64,000 bases of DNA from an uncultured Ignavibacteria bacterium (lineage in GTDB: Bacteria > Bacteroidota > Ignavibacteria > Tepidaquicellales > OLB5), in the NCBI GenBank assembly GCA_937873695.1, contig CALMYL010000008.1, positions 1 to 64,000 on the forward strand, given 5' to 3'. The notes beneath the pieces were generated by a model. The model saw only the letters and a list, made by a program, of their open reading frames with translations, had not been told where the DNA came from and searched no databases. The translations under genes and the position numbers were made by a program. Of this stretch, positions 44,792 through 52,359 are shown piece by piece. The first letter of the stretch is position 1, and each line of letters opens with the position of its first letter.

Positions 44792-47042
44792 CCTGCAGTT
44801 CCTGTCTTATCCTGTACATCCTGTGCAGGGCGGTAAGCCAGCTTACTGTTGATTCAGCTCCCTGGTTCTGGTTTGTAATTGCCGATGTAAGTCCGTCAAA
44901 ACATCCGCCGGTAGTAAAGTCATATAACGGCTCCTGCCTGTCATTATTACCCAGGAACCAGCTGAATGCGATACCTGTTTTATTGATCCACTCCATATCT
45001 TCAGTTATCAGGTAAGCCTGGTAACATGCGTCAATTACAGAAGCAATTTCAACAGGCTGCTGGTCAAACTTTGCTTTATCCCTGCCTTTAAAATACCAGC
45101 CATCATTCCCGACCAGAGAAATGTAGTTCCTTTCTTTATCATAAATTATGTCAAACATCCAGTTAAGTGATTCAAGTCCATTGTACAGGTAATTACTGTT
45201 CTTAAAATATATGCCACCCATTAACAGCGCCTGTGACAAGCGCGCATTATCATATGTAAGAAAGTTTTCAAACCACTTCCACTCACTGCCTGAATGCTGA
45301 ACGTAAGAATCATTGAGTCTTTCAAGTAATTTTTTGCAGATTCGCTTTACATCACGGGCGCCTGAAAATCTCTGCAGGTAAAAAATACATCCCATAATTA
45401 TATGGGCTATAGACCTGAGCGAAGTAAATTTTTCCATGTTCTTTAATGTGGAATCAAAAAGCATCTTGCATAAAGCAAGGTGCGAGTGGTTTTCAGCATT
45501 TTTGATAAAATATCCAAGCACAAACATTGTTCTGCCGTTTGAATCTTCTGAGCCGGATTCTTCGAGCCATTTCCTGTCGTAACTCATAAAATTCCTGAAC
45601 AATCCTGTTTCTTTGTTATACGCATAATGAATGAATGATAAATAAGTATATAACAGCCTGTCAGCAAGGGGATCGTGAAACAGGTATTTATTCATAATTA
45701 TAACAAGTAAGGCCCGGCAATTATCATCAATGCAATATCCTTCATTCCTGTTTGGTATAGAAAAAACAGAATGCTGCAGAATGCCGGTAGTATCTGTAAT
45801 ATTGCTCAGATGAGTGAGATTCACTTCAGGAAGTGAAGGTATCATCTTGTATTTTGGTGAGGGGACAAGGCTGGTTGAGTTGATAGTATATTCAGCCGCA
45901 GCCTGCTGGAACAGTTCATAGTATTTCTTCGCAACTTCGCTCCATATCATTTGCCTTCCTGCCTCGTAAGCATTCCTGCGCAGCCTGTTGCGTTTGTTTT
46001 CGTCATCCAGCAGATCCTTTATTGCAGCAGAAAGCGCAGCCACGTCGTGCGGTTCATATAATATTCCTTTTTCATCTTTCAGCAGTTCTTCAGCGTACCA
46101 ATATGGTGTAGATATTATTGCTTTGCCGGATGCCAGGGCATAAGTCAAAGTACCGGATACGATCTGCTCGAGATTATGATAAGGTGAAATATAAATATCA
46201 CTCATAAGCAAAAATTCAAGAAGCTCTTCGGTATCAACAAACCGGTTTATAAAAATTACATTGTTTTCCAATCCGTGTTTTTTAACCAGGTTTTCAAGGC
46301 TGTTACGGTATGACTCACCATACTGTTTTTTGATATGCGGATGAGTGGCCCCCAGTATAATGTAAGCTACATCAGGGTTTGTTTTTACTACTTCAGCAAG
46401 AGCGTTAATTACATCTTCAACACCCTTTCCCGGGCTCAGCAAACCAAAGGTCAGCAATACTTTTTTTTCGGTCAGCTGGAATTTATCTTTATAGTATGTT
46501 GTATCAAGGAACTGAACGTCATGCGCGCCATGAGGTATGTATCTGATCTTTTCCGGGGGAATGCCGTACACTTTTGAAAGCATTGAAAAAGCTTTATGAG
46601 ACTGAACTACAATATAAGATGAATACCTGCTTATTTCCTGAAGTACTTTATGCTGGTCCTCGTTGGGATGCTGGAGCACAGTATGCAGAGTGGTCACAAC
46701 GGGTTTCTTCAGATTTTCGAGGAGATATAATATATGCGAGCCGGCTTCACCGCCGTACAGACCAAACTCATGCTGGAGATTGATTATATCTTTGTTTGAT
46801 AAATTCAGATAATAAGCAGCTTCCTTAAAATCATTGATGCTCTTATCTTTGATCTCAAATTTCACCTCTTTTGAATACTTATAACCTTCCGGTATATCAT
46901 TAAGGGCAGTTATATTCGATCTCAGAGAATTTCCGTTAATGATATTTCTGAAAGATTCCGCAAGATCATTTGTAAAAGTGGCAATTCCGCATTGCCTGGG
47001 GATAAATGATGAAATGAATGATGCTCCAAATGTTTTAGCCAT
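44784..47042 (-). CDS. GT4-type glycosyltransferase with C-terminal alpha-helical domain
   Basis: A 752-residue cytoplasmic enzyme. Residues 1-380 are a GT-B fold GT4 glycosyltransferase: FIPRQCGIATFTNDLAESF at the acceptor side, VVTTLHTVLQHP, LLTFGLLSPGKGVEDVINALAEV, and the donor-site segment DIYISPYHNLEQIVSGTLTYALASGKAIISTPYWYAEELL (the ExxxxxG region), with ILYEPHD. Residues about 420-750 are helical with repeated aromatic residues (IDDNCRALLVII, WFENFLTYDNARLSQALL, WYFKGRDKAKFDQQPVEIASV), like an (alpha/alpha) toroid. It starts 5 bases after the GH130 gene, so both probably act on the same mannose-type glycan. Confidence 0.87.
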   Translation of the reverse strand: MAKTFGASFISSFIPRQCGIATFTNDLAESFRNIINGNSLRSNITALNDIPEGYKYSKEVKFEIKDKSINDFKEAAYYLNLSNKDIINLQHEFGLYGGEAGSHILYLLENLKKPVVTTLHTVLQHPNEDQHKVLQEISRYSSYIVVQSHKAFSMLSKVYGIPPEKIRYIPHGAHDVQFLDTTYYKDKFQLTEKKVLLTFGLLSPGKGVEDVINALAEVVKTNPDVAYIILGATHPHIKKQYGESYRNSLENLVKKHGLENNVIFINRFVDTEELLEFLLMSDIYISPYHNLEQIVSGTLTYALASGKAIISTPYWYAEELLKDEKGILYEPHDVAALSAAIKDLLDDENKRNRLRRNAYEAGRQMIWSEVAKKYYELFQQAAAEYTINSTSLVPSPKYKMIPSLPEVNLTHLSNITDTTGILQHSVFSIPNRNEGYCIDDNCRALLVIIMNKYLFHDPLADRLLYTYLSFIHYAYNKETGLFRNFMSYDRKWLEESGSEDSNGRTMFVLGYFIKNAENHSHLALCKMLFDSTLKNMEKFTSLRSIAHIIMGCIFYLQRFSGARDVKRICKKLLERLNDSYVQHSGSEWKWFENFLTYDNARLSQALLMGGIYFKNSNYLYNGLESLNWMFDIIYDKERNYISLVGNDGWYFKGRDKAKFDQQPVEIASVIDACYQAYLITEDMEWINKTGIAFSWFLGNNDRQEPLYDFTTGGCFDGLTSAITNQNQGAESTVSWLTALHRMYRIRQELQVE

Positions 47043-47047
47043 AAATT

Positions 47048-47998
47048 TTAGTTTTTCCTTAGAAATTCCAGTATATCTTTCAATGATGCTGTTGCTATCG
47101 CCATTGTAGTATCAGCGGCACCGTAATACATAATAAGCTCATCCCCTTTGAGAACAACACCGCAAGGGAATGTTACATCAGGGACGTCACCGACTCTTTC
47201 ATAATATTCATTGGGCCCAAAAACCCACTCATCACATCTTTTGATAATCCTGCTGGGGTCATCAAGATCAAGAAGAGCCAGACCAAGTCTGTATAAAGAG
47301 CCGGCCGCAGTAGTTTTTACTCCGTGGTAAATTATCAGCCAGCCTTCCGGAGTTTCAATCGGCTGGGGGCCGAGCCCCACCTTATACGCATCCCACCAGC
47401 TTCCGCGCCGTGCCGGGAGCAGTATAGCGCTATCACCCCAATGTTTAAGATCAGGTGAATATGAGATCCAGATATGCGCTCCCAATAAATAACTTGTTGG
47501 GGATGGCCTGTGGATCAGAACATATCTTCCGTTGAATTTTCTGGGGAATAATGACGCATCCTTATCATCAGGCGGCATTATTACACCATATCTTCTGAAG
47601 CCGCGAAAATCTTCTGTTGTAGCCAATGAAACCAGGGGACCGCTTTCTGAAAAGGAAGTATAAACAATTGCATACCTGCCTTCATCTTCAAGCCTTATAA
47701 TTCTTGGATCTTCAATGCCATAAATTTCTTCTGGGAACTCTTCGGGTTTAGGCTGCAGTGTGGGGGTATCATCTATTTTCCAGTTTGTGTAACCATCTCT
47801 GCTTTCAGCTTTGCACAAATGTGAAAATCCTTTCATGTCCTCTATCCTTACAAGCAGCAGAACTTTCCCGTCGTATAAAGTTGCCCCGGCGTTAAAAACC
47901 GAATTGATACGGTATTTCCACATTGAAGGGGTTAGTACCGGGTTATTTTTGTATCTTTTGAATAATTCACTTTCCTGATAAATTGTTTTTGAATTCAT
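47048..47998 (-). CDS. GH130-family glycoside phosphorylase
   Basis: A 316-residue five-bladed beta-propeller enzyme of family GH130. Diagnostic segments are RYKNNPVLTPSMWKYRINSVFNAGAT (residues 14-39), LLVRIEDM, YGIEDPRIIRLEDEGRYAIVYT with the general-acid aspartate region near 97, ASLFPRKFNGRYVLIHRPSP, and DVTFPCGVVLKGDELIMYYGAADT near the end. Family members phosphorolyse or hydrolyse beta-mannosides. It lies between a glycosyltransferase and a methyltransferase. A clear AAGGAG precedes the ATG. The exact linkage cannot be told. Confidence 0.92.
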   Translation of the reverse strand: MNSKTIYQESELFKRYKNNPVLTPSMWKYRINSVFNAGATLYDGKVLLLVRIEDMKGFSHLCKAESRDGYTNWKIDDTPTLQPKPEEFPEEIYGIEDPRIIRLEDEGRYAIVYTSFSESGPLVSLATTEDFRGFRRYGVIMPPDDKDASLFPRKFNGRYVLIHRPSPTSYLLGAHIWISYSPDLKHWGDSAILLPARRGSWWDAYKVGLGPQPIETPEGWLIIYHGVKTTAAGSLYRLGLALLDLDDPSRIIKRCDEWVFGPNEYYERVGDVPDVTFPCGVVLKGDELIMYYGAADTTMAIATASLKDILEFLRKN

Positions 47999-48036
47999 GT
48001 ATTATCTCCTTAATATCTTTTAAAATTTCTGCTCTT

Positions 48037-48150
48037 CTAATGTCTTCCGTCTCCTTTTTTGCCGTACCTTCTGGAAGTTATATATATCCAATAGGCATAA
48101 CCGCCCCATGCGGCCAGCCCTATAAGAACTGCCAATACTATGTATTCCAT
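48037..48150 (-). CDS. 37-residue membrane protein
   Basis: A small frame between the methyltransferase and GH130 genes. It starts MEYIVLAVLIGLAAWGGYAYW, a single transmembrane helix, and ends with a basic tail (SRRYGKKGDGRH). AGAGG lies 7 bases before the ATG. Its size and topology resemble the other tiny membrane proteins of this island. Function is unknown. Confidence 0.6.
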   Translation of the reverse strand: MEYIVLAVLIGLAAWGGYAYWIYITSRRYGKKGDGRH

Positions 48151-48190
48151 TTTAACCTCTTTTCATATATTTTCTAATACAAACCTGATT

Positions 48191-48979
48191 CTATACTTCA
48201 ATGCAGTAGTTACCCATATCGATCGGTCTTTCAGAACGCTGTGCGGTCATCCTGAAAATATTTATCAATCCTTCTTTATCCTGCGCAAGAGCCTCGGCAA
48301 TTGCATCAGATCTTTTGTTGAACTTGAAATCTTCAATATACTCATTCTTTATAAACTCATTCTGAGGTACAATCTCTGAATTCGTTATTTTTAAATGACC
48401 GGTTTTTATCCAGAGTTTTTCCCACCATTCAAGTGAATGAACAAAATACCATTTATCCTGGTAATGTTCGCGCATGTATTCAGGTACTTCCGCAAGAAAA
48501 GTGATCTCTTTGGAAAAACAAATATCAACTACCCCGATAAAACCACCCGGTTTTAAGAACTGTGAAATGTACGGAGTGAATTTTTCGTCAGTACCAAAGT
48601 ACATATATGAATCTACAGAAACTATAGCATCAAAGAAATGTGAAGCGAAGGGCAGTTCCTTCGCATTAAGTTTCAGCGGATAGACCTTGTGTTCGCAATT
48701 CATTTCTTTGATGCGGCGATAATTTTCTGAAGGCGCTATATACTGATCAATAGCCCAAACTTCAACGCCGAACTCTTTTGCAAGAAATATTGCGCTTGCT
48801 ACTTTACCGCACCCAAGATCCAGGACCCTCATCCCTTCTTTAAACTCCATTACTTCGCAAAGACTTTCAAGGTTATATAAAACATTTTCACCAAGCGAGT
48901 TCTTCATTATCCATGCTTTATCATATGTTGCACTTAGAGGAAACAATGTATTTCTGAATGATGCTGAATCGGTATTCAT
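48191..48979 (-). CDS. Class I SAM-dependent methyltransferase
   Basis: A 262-residue cytoplasmic enzyme. The SAM-binding motif I is MRVLDLGCGKVASAIFLA (residues 50-67). The acidic end of strand 2 is VWAIDQY. Motif IV-like FDAIVSVDSYMYFG is near 120, followed by FLKPGGFIGVVD. The fold resembles small-molecule methyltransferases (cyclopropane/sterol type). The substrate is unknown. It sits in the same-strand run upstream of GH130 and the glycosyltransferase, with no Shine-Dalgarno sequence. Confidence 0.88.
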   Translation of the reverse strand: MNTDSASFRNTLFPLSATYDKAWIMKNSLGENVLYNLESLCEVMEFKEGMRVLDLGCGKVASAIFLAKEFGVEVWAIDQYIAPSENYRRIKEMNCEHKVYPLKLNAKELPFASHFFDAIVSVDSYMYFGTDEKFTPYISQFLKPGGFIGVVDICFSKEITFLAEVPEYMREHYQDKWYFVHSLEWWEKLWIKTGHLKITNSEIVPQNEFIKNEYIEDFKFNKRSDAIAEALAQDKEGLINIFRMTAQRSERPIDMGNYCIEV

Positions 48980-49001
48980 ATTTATCAGTTAGTTTATTTG
49001 C

Positions 49002-49328
49002 TCATTTATCCTGCAGATCATGCTCTTCTCTCACCGGAATATCTCCGATGATCTTGGCAAGCTTGGGATCGGCATATGCGCCGTATGAATCGACAAGGAC
49101 CCCTTTTGTGCCATTTTTTGCAGTAATTGCGTATATTATCGCACTATCTGAAGGATTAGAATCTCCTTCATAACGTTCCGTTTTTTCAATCATCAGATCA
49201 GAAGCTTCGTATTTGCTGCCATCAGAATCGCAGCAAAGTTCATCATCCTTTATGCTGAAATCATGAATGTAGCCTTCTTCTCTGAGACTCTCAATTATTT
49301 CAATAACAGATTTCATCAATTTGTACAT
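49002..49328 (-). CDS. Small conserved protein, often labelled phosphoribosylpyrophosphate synthetase
   Basis: A 108-residue soluble acidic protein. It resembles a short Bacteroidota family (pattern: L-R-E-G-Y-x-x-D-F-S-I near residue 16, YEGDSNPSDSAIIYAI near 53, GTKGVLVDSYGAYADP near 72) that databases often name phosphoribosylpyrophosphate synthetase. It has no PRPP motif and is one third of the enzyme's length, so that name is not justified. AAAGGAG precedes the ATG. Function is unknown. Confidence 0.75.
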   Translation of the reverse strand: MYKLMKSVIEIIESLREEGYIHDFSIKDDELCCDSDGSKYEASDLMIEKTERYEGDSNPSDSAIIYAITAKNGTKGVLVDSYGAYADPKLAKIIGDIPVREEHDLQDK

Positions 49329-49348
49329 ACATTCTCCTTTAGTTTTAT

Positions 49349-49423
49349 TTATTCACCAACCAGTACTATTATTGCCGCAAATACGTATATCATTGTCAGA
49401 ACGTAAAAGATAAGATTTTTCAT
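49349..49423 (-). CDS. 24-residue membrane peptide
   Basis: MKNLIFYVLTMIYVFAAIIVLVGE, given here only as a short frame: one hydrophobic helix with a basic start and acidic end. A near-perfect Shine-Dalgarno sequence (AAAGGAGG, 49433-49440) lies 9 bases before the ATG, which is rare in this genome and the main reason to call it. It lies between DUF421 and the 108-aa gene on the same strand. Confidence 0.6.
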   Translation of the reverse strand: MKNLIFYVLTMIYVFAAIIVLVGE

Positions 49424-49455
49424 TTCTGTTTGCCTCCTTTACAGGTTAAAAACTT

Positions 49456-49902
49456 TTATTTTTCAATTATGCTGATACCACCATCTGTTTCAAGTACCGC
49501 TTTTTTAACATTCCTGATATCTTTGATGCCATTTTCTCTTAATGCTTCATCAAGATCTTCACGTGTTAATTTCTCTTTATGCATTTTCCGGTGGCTGATC
49601 CTGCCGTTAGTGACAATTGTTACCGGGCTGCCTTCCAGAAACTTTTTTATGAATTTGAACCTGTAAGCTACATTCAATATCAGGTAGTTCATTACAGATA
49701 ATGTAATAATACAGGTTACTGCCGAAATAAAAGCGTTTTCCTGGGGTATCAAAGAGCCAATTGCCTCACCAATCAGGATTATAAGAACAAGATCACCCAG
49801 AGATAACTCAGCTAAACCCTTTTTACCAAGCAGCCTTAAACAAATTATGATGAGAATATATAAAGCTGCACTGCCGCCGGCAACTTTAAGTAATTCCGTC
49901 AT
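49456..49902 (-). CDS. DUF421 (YetF-like) membrane protein
   Basis: A 148-residue protein with three N-terminal helices (residues 10-27, 38-52 and 58-78) and a soluble C-terminal part with the family's GSPVTIVTNGRISHRKMHKEKLTREDLDEALRENGI segment. It is shorter than Bacillus YetF (about 230 aa), having one C-terminal subdomain. DUF421 genes occur in sporulation and stress regulons; biochemical function is unknown. Its ATG overlaps the stop of the Lys/Arg-rich gene (49899-49902). Confidence 0.88.
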   Translation of the reverse strand: MTELLKVAGGSAALYILIIICLRLLGKKGLAELSLGDLVLIILIGEAIGSLIPQENAFISAVTCIITLSVMNYLILNVAYRFKFIKKFLEGSPVTIVTNGRISHRKMHKEKLTREDLDEALRENGIKDIRNVKKAVLETDGGISIIEK

Positions 49903-50162
49903 TTCCGCTTGGATTTAACTTCACCTTTTTTACGCCTTGTTTTATTTACTGTGGCCATCGCAATTCTTTTAGCGGTTTTTTCAGGCTTGCCTTCTTTTCT
50001 TTCAGATTCAAGAATATGCTTATATTGTCTTTTCCTCTTTGCCGGAAGTTCGGTTTTTCGTTTTTCAGCGCCCTTATGTCTGTTTCCGGCGGAACTACTT
50101 TTTTTTGAAGTGGTACCGGAACTCTTTTTCGATTTTGATGTATTTGTTTTTTTTGCCGGCAT
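49899..50162 (-). CDS. Lys/Arg-rich small protein, 'plasmid stabilization protein' type
   Basis: An 87-residue highly basic protein starting MPAKKTNTSKSKK. The frame is open to 50213, but the upstream part would run through a hairpin and lacks a ribosome site. The C-terminal half (RKRQYKHILESERKEGKPEKTAKRIAMATVNKTRRKKGE) matches a short family commonly called plasmid stabilization protein, although no toxin-antitoxin evidence exists here. The lysine-rich N-terminus is probably disordered and could coat nucleic acid. It overlaps DUF421 by 4 bases. Confidence 0.75.
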   Translation of the reverse strand: MPAKKTNTSKSKKSSGTTSKKSSSAGNRHKGAEKRKTELPAKRKRQYKHILESERKEGKPEKTAKRIAMATVNKTRRKKGEVKSKRK

Positions 50163-50184
50163 TCTGTTTAAATTTAAATTTTCA

Positions 50185-50210
50185 GTCTGCCGCTGATAAC
50201 AGCGGCAGAC
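50185..50210 (-). terminator. Hairpin after the DUF892 gene
   Basis: A perfect 11-bp stem (50185-50195 with 50200-50210) has a 4-base loop. On the minus strand it is followed by TGAAAATTTAAATTT, a weak T-tract. It ends, or partly ends, the DUF892 transcript. It also lies in the leader of the next minus-strand gene (start 50162), so read-through control is possible. Confidence 0.65.
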
Positions 50211-50251
50211 CAATGGGGTAAATCAGGATTTGGATATTGAGTTCATATTAT

Positions 50252-50761
50252 TCATTCTTCGGCCTCTGCCGGTTCAAGCGCTTCTGCATTCAATTCTTCA
50301 GAAATTGCAGTCAATTTTTCATCTGCGGCGCTTTCTTCCATTTCTGTGTTTTCCAACAACTCTTCAATATCATTGTATCCTAGCAGTCTTGCGTATGTTT
50401 TCGCGCATCCGTAGGATGCAATTTCATAGTGCTCAACTTTCTGCGCAGCTGCGATCAGGGCTACATCACGCACTTCAGGTGTGCAATCTTCTTCCAGTAT
50501 CTCTTTGCCTTCTTCAATAAGACCTTCCATCGCCCTGCATTTTTTGCCTGCAAGAGATTTACCGGCAAGTTTTGAGATCTTTTCGAGTCGTACAACCTGA
50601 CTTTCTGTTTCACTTAAATGATCTTCAAAAGCCTGCCTTAATTCATCTGAAGCAGCCGCTTTTGCCATTTTAGGCAGAGCTTTAGTTAATTGCTTTTCTG
50701 CGCTGTAAAGATCTTTTAATTCTTCCATTAAAAAATCTTCTAAAGTTTTCAATTTAGCCAT
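50252..50761 (-). CDS. DUF892 ferritin-like protein (YciE/YciF type)
   Basis: A 169-residue four-helix ferritin-like protein. It opens MAKLKTLEDFLMEELKDLYSAEKQLTKALPKMAKAA, the hallmark of DUF892, and carries the metal-ligand glutamate and histidine pattern on later helices (HLSETESQVVRLEKI, AAQKVEHYEIASYGCAKTYARLLG). Relatives are induced by stress and stationary phase; a dimetal centre is likely. The frame is open to 50869, overlapping the next gene. I chose 50761 because family homology begins there and GGAA precedes it. Confidence 0.9.
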   Translation of the reverse strand: MAKLKTLEDFLMEELKDLYSAEKQLTKALPKMAKAAASDELRQAFEDHLSETESQVVRLEKISKLAGKSLAGKKCRAMEGLIEEGKEILEEDCTPEVRDVALIAAAQKVEHYEIASYGCAKTYARLLGYNDIEELLENTEMEESAADEKLTAISEELNAEALEPAEAEE

Positions 50762-50804
50762 TTTAATTCGTTCCTTATTTTTGTTTTGTTGAATTGATAA
50801 AACT

Positions 50805-51422
50805 TTAATATTGCTTTTCTGATTTCGCGGTATTTTTTCTGTTGATTTCATCGCGTCTTTTTTCATCAACCTGATGCCTGTAGTTTTCCTTTTTTATAGT
50901 GCCGCCGATATTTTCACCTTCTTTCCTTTCATATGTTTCTGTTTTCGGACGGTCAAGTATGGAATCGTTTCTGGTATCGTTCAGCCTGGCGGCCTTATCA
51001 ACATTTTGTTTCAGACCCTGCTGGTTGTTGGCTTCATTCATTTTTTCCTGCTGCCATTTTGCATCTTTTGTCTTAGGATCAGTTGTGTCATCCCGTTCGA
51101 GTCTTTCGTTTTCATCACCACGCTTTTCTTTTTTCTCATTCTCTGATGTGTTTCGCGGATCAAATCCGGGGGTTCCCTTCTCTTTCTTTTCCTGATTTTT
51201 TTCTTTATCTGTTATTTCGGGCTTGAAGCCTGTTTGCCCTGTATTTTTTTCAGGCTTCTCACCATTGATACCGGTAGTAATATCATCATTCTTTTTTTCG
51301 GGAATTGGAAGATCTACTTCCTGTGATCTATCCTTTGAGAAATTGTCTTCGTTAGTTTTTGTGTTCGGCCCCTCGTTGTTTGGTGTTAAATGAGTTTGTG
51401 AAGTATTTTTTGGTTGCGTCAT
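50805..51422 (-). CDS. Disordered hydrophilic protein
   Basis: A 205-residue protein with almost no hydrophobic residues. It is dominated by Lys, Glu, Asp, Asn, Thr, Gln and Arg, with many short charged blocks (KKEKGTPGFDPRN, EKKEKRGDENERLERDD). Folding is unlikely. Composition recalls hydrophilins and LEA-like stress proteins, but no repeat motif of a named family is seen. GGGAG precedes the ATG, and a sigma-54-like promoter lies 44 bases upstream. It probably shares its transcript with the downstream DUF892 gene. Coding status is supported by both elements; the function is inference. Confidence 0.72.
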   Translation of the reverse strand: MTQPKNTSQTHLTPNNEGPNTKTNEDNFSKDRSQEVDLPIPEKKNDDITTGINGEKPEKNTGQTGFKPEITDKEKNQEKKEKGTPGFDPRNTSENEKKEKRGDENERLERDDTTDPKTKDAKWQQEKMNEANNQQGLKQNVDKAARLNDTRNDSILDRPKTETYERKEGENIGGTIKKENYRHQVDEKRRDEINRKNTAKSEKQY

Positions 51423-51465
51423 AGCGGTAGTCTCCCGGTTTAGTTATTTTGAATAATTATAGTAC

Positions 51466-51483
51466 ATTCAATTATTATGCCAA
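51466..51483 (-). promoter_or_regulatory. Sigma-54-type promoter for the disordered-protein/DUF892 operon
   Basis: On the minus strand it reads TTGGCAT-AATAA-TTGAAT. The predicted transcription start is near 51457, about 35 bases before the ATG at 51422. Spacing equals that of the four other elements in this island. Confidence 0.65.
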
Positions 51484-51542
51484 ATTATATTTTGATTTAT
51501 GGGTCATTTTAACAATAATTTCTATATACATATAAGTATTTA

Positions 51543-51557
51543 TGACATTTTTGGCAT
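51543..51557 (+). promoter_or_regulatory. Candidate activator-binding site (TGACAT-type direct repeat)
   Basis: TGACAT-TTT-TGGCAT, 60-74 bases upstream of the minus-strand promoter at 51483. It matches the 9-bp-spaced repeat at 32208-32222 in 14 of 15 positions. It partly overlaps the T-tract of the neighbouring terminator, so either use could explain part of it. Confidence 0.35.
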
Positions 51558-51585
51558 AAAAAAAGCAGGTCAACGGACCCGCTTT
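51555..51585 (-). terminator. Intrinsic terminator of the 224-aa lipoprotein gene
   Basis: A 10-bp stem (51562-51571 with 51576-51585), read on the minus strand, is followed by a run of T. Positions 51567/51580 pair as G-U in the minus-strand RNA but would be an A-C mismatch in the plus-strand RNA, so the direction is clear. It lies 22 bases after the lipoprotein stop. Confidence 0.8.
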
Positions 51586-51606
51586 AGTGTATCGCATATT
51601 TTTATA

Positions 51607-52281
51607 TTACTCAAATTTCCATGAAGAAATTACTCTGACACAATTTTCATCTTTTCCGTTTGATTTGTCTTTTCCGGTATAAGGGTTATCAAGTTCCTTT
51701 GAATCTGTTAGCCAGAATGTTTTGGCCGGAAGCGCTGAACAATCAAGTTTATATATAGTTCTTTTATCTAACCCGAATTTTCTGACAAGGACTTCCATAG
51801 AGCTGGTGAGTTCACTGAACTTTTTTCTCTGTTCTGAAAGTACTGATGATTTTGACATTTCCGCGATGATCTTTTCACTAGTAGAAAGCCATAACTTCCA
51901 TTCTTTATCCATTTCGGCAGCCGGTGCATATGTTACAGTATTTTTCAAAACTTTACTGAACTCTTCTGCATTCTCACGGGTTCCGGAAGTATCATCATCG
52001 GCAAGTTCATCTTTGATATCTTCATATTTGTCAAAAATGTCATTAAGCGCAGATCTGAATTCTTTGCTTCTAAGCGTGGAACCGCCGCCGGGTTCAACAG
52101 GAGCATTGTTGAAAAGTGAGTCATTACTAAGCCTGGTATTTATTATTGTATCCAGCTCATGACCGAGCTTTTGTGAAGCAGAATCAATAGTTTGCTTTAC
52201 TTCATGTCTATCTTCTCTGGAACAGGAAGAAAAAAGCACGGCCGAAAATAAGCTGAATGAAAACATAACTATTCTAAACAT
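51607..52281 (-). CDS. Hypothetical lipoprotein under a sigma-54-like promoter
   Basis: A 224-residue exported protein. The signal segment ends in the lipobox-like LFSSC, with Cys20 as the likely lipid site. The mature part is mostly helical (KQTIDSASQKLGHELDTII, SALNDIFDKYEDIKDELADD, KVLKNTVTYAPAAEMDKEWKLWLSTSEKIIAEMSKSS) and has no recognised family. GAGGAGG precedes the ATG, and the sigma-54-like element sits 36 bases upstream. It has its own terminator, so it is a single-gene unit next to the activator gene. Confidence 0.78.
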   Translation of the reverse strand: MFRIVMFSFSLFSAVLFSSCSREDRHEVKQTIDSASQKLGHELDTIINTRLSNDSLFNNAPVEPGGGSTLRSKEFRSALNDIFDKYEDIKDELADDDTSGTRENAEEFSKVLKNTVTYAPAAEMDKEWKLWLSTSEKIIAEMSKSSVLSEQRKKFSELTSSMEVLVRKFGLDKRTIYKLDCSALPAKTFWLTDSKELDNPYTGKDKSNGKDENCVRVISSWKFE

Positions 52282-52316
52282 GAGTATTGTCCCTCCTCAC
52301 TTTTAAGTAAAGATAT

Positions 52317-52334
52317 ATACAAACTTCATGCCAA
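52317..52334 (-). promoter_or_regulatory. Sigma-54-type promoter for the lipoprotein gene
   Basis: TTGGCAT-GAAGT-TTGTAT on the minus strand, with predicted start near 52308, about 27 bases before the ATG at 52281. It lies in the 78-base gap after the activator gene. No TGACAT-type site is seen nearby. Confidence 0.62.
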
Positions 52335-52359
52335 TTTTGTTTATTAGAACGTCTGCTTT

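Noticed and set aside
51551-51566. TTGGCAT on the plus strand as a further sigma-54 promoter
   Set aside because: There is no TTG block five bases downstream, and the stretch is the T-tract of the minus-strand terminator.
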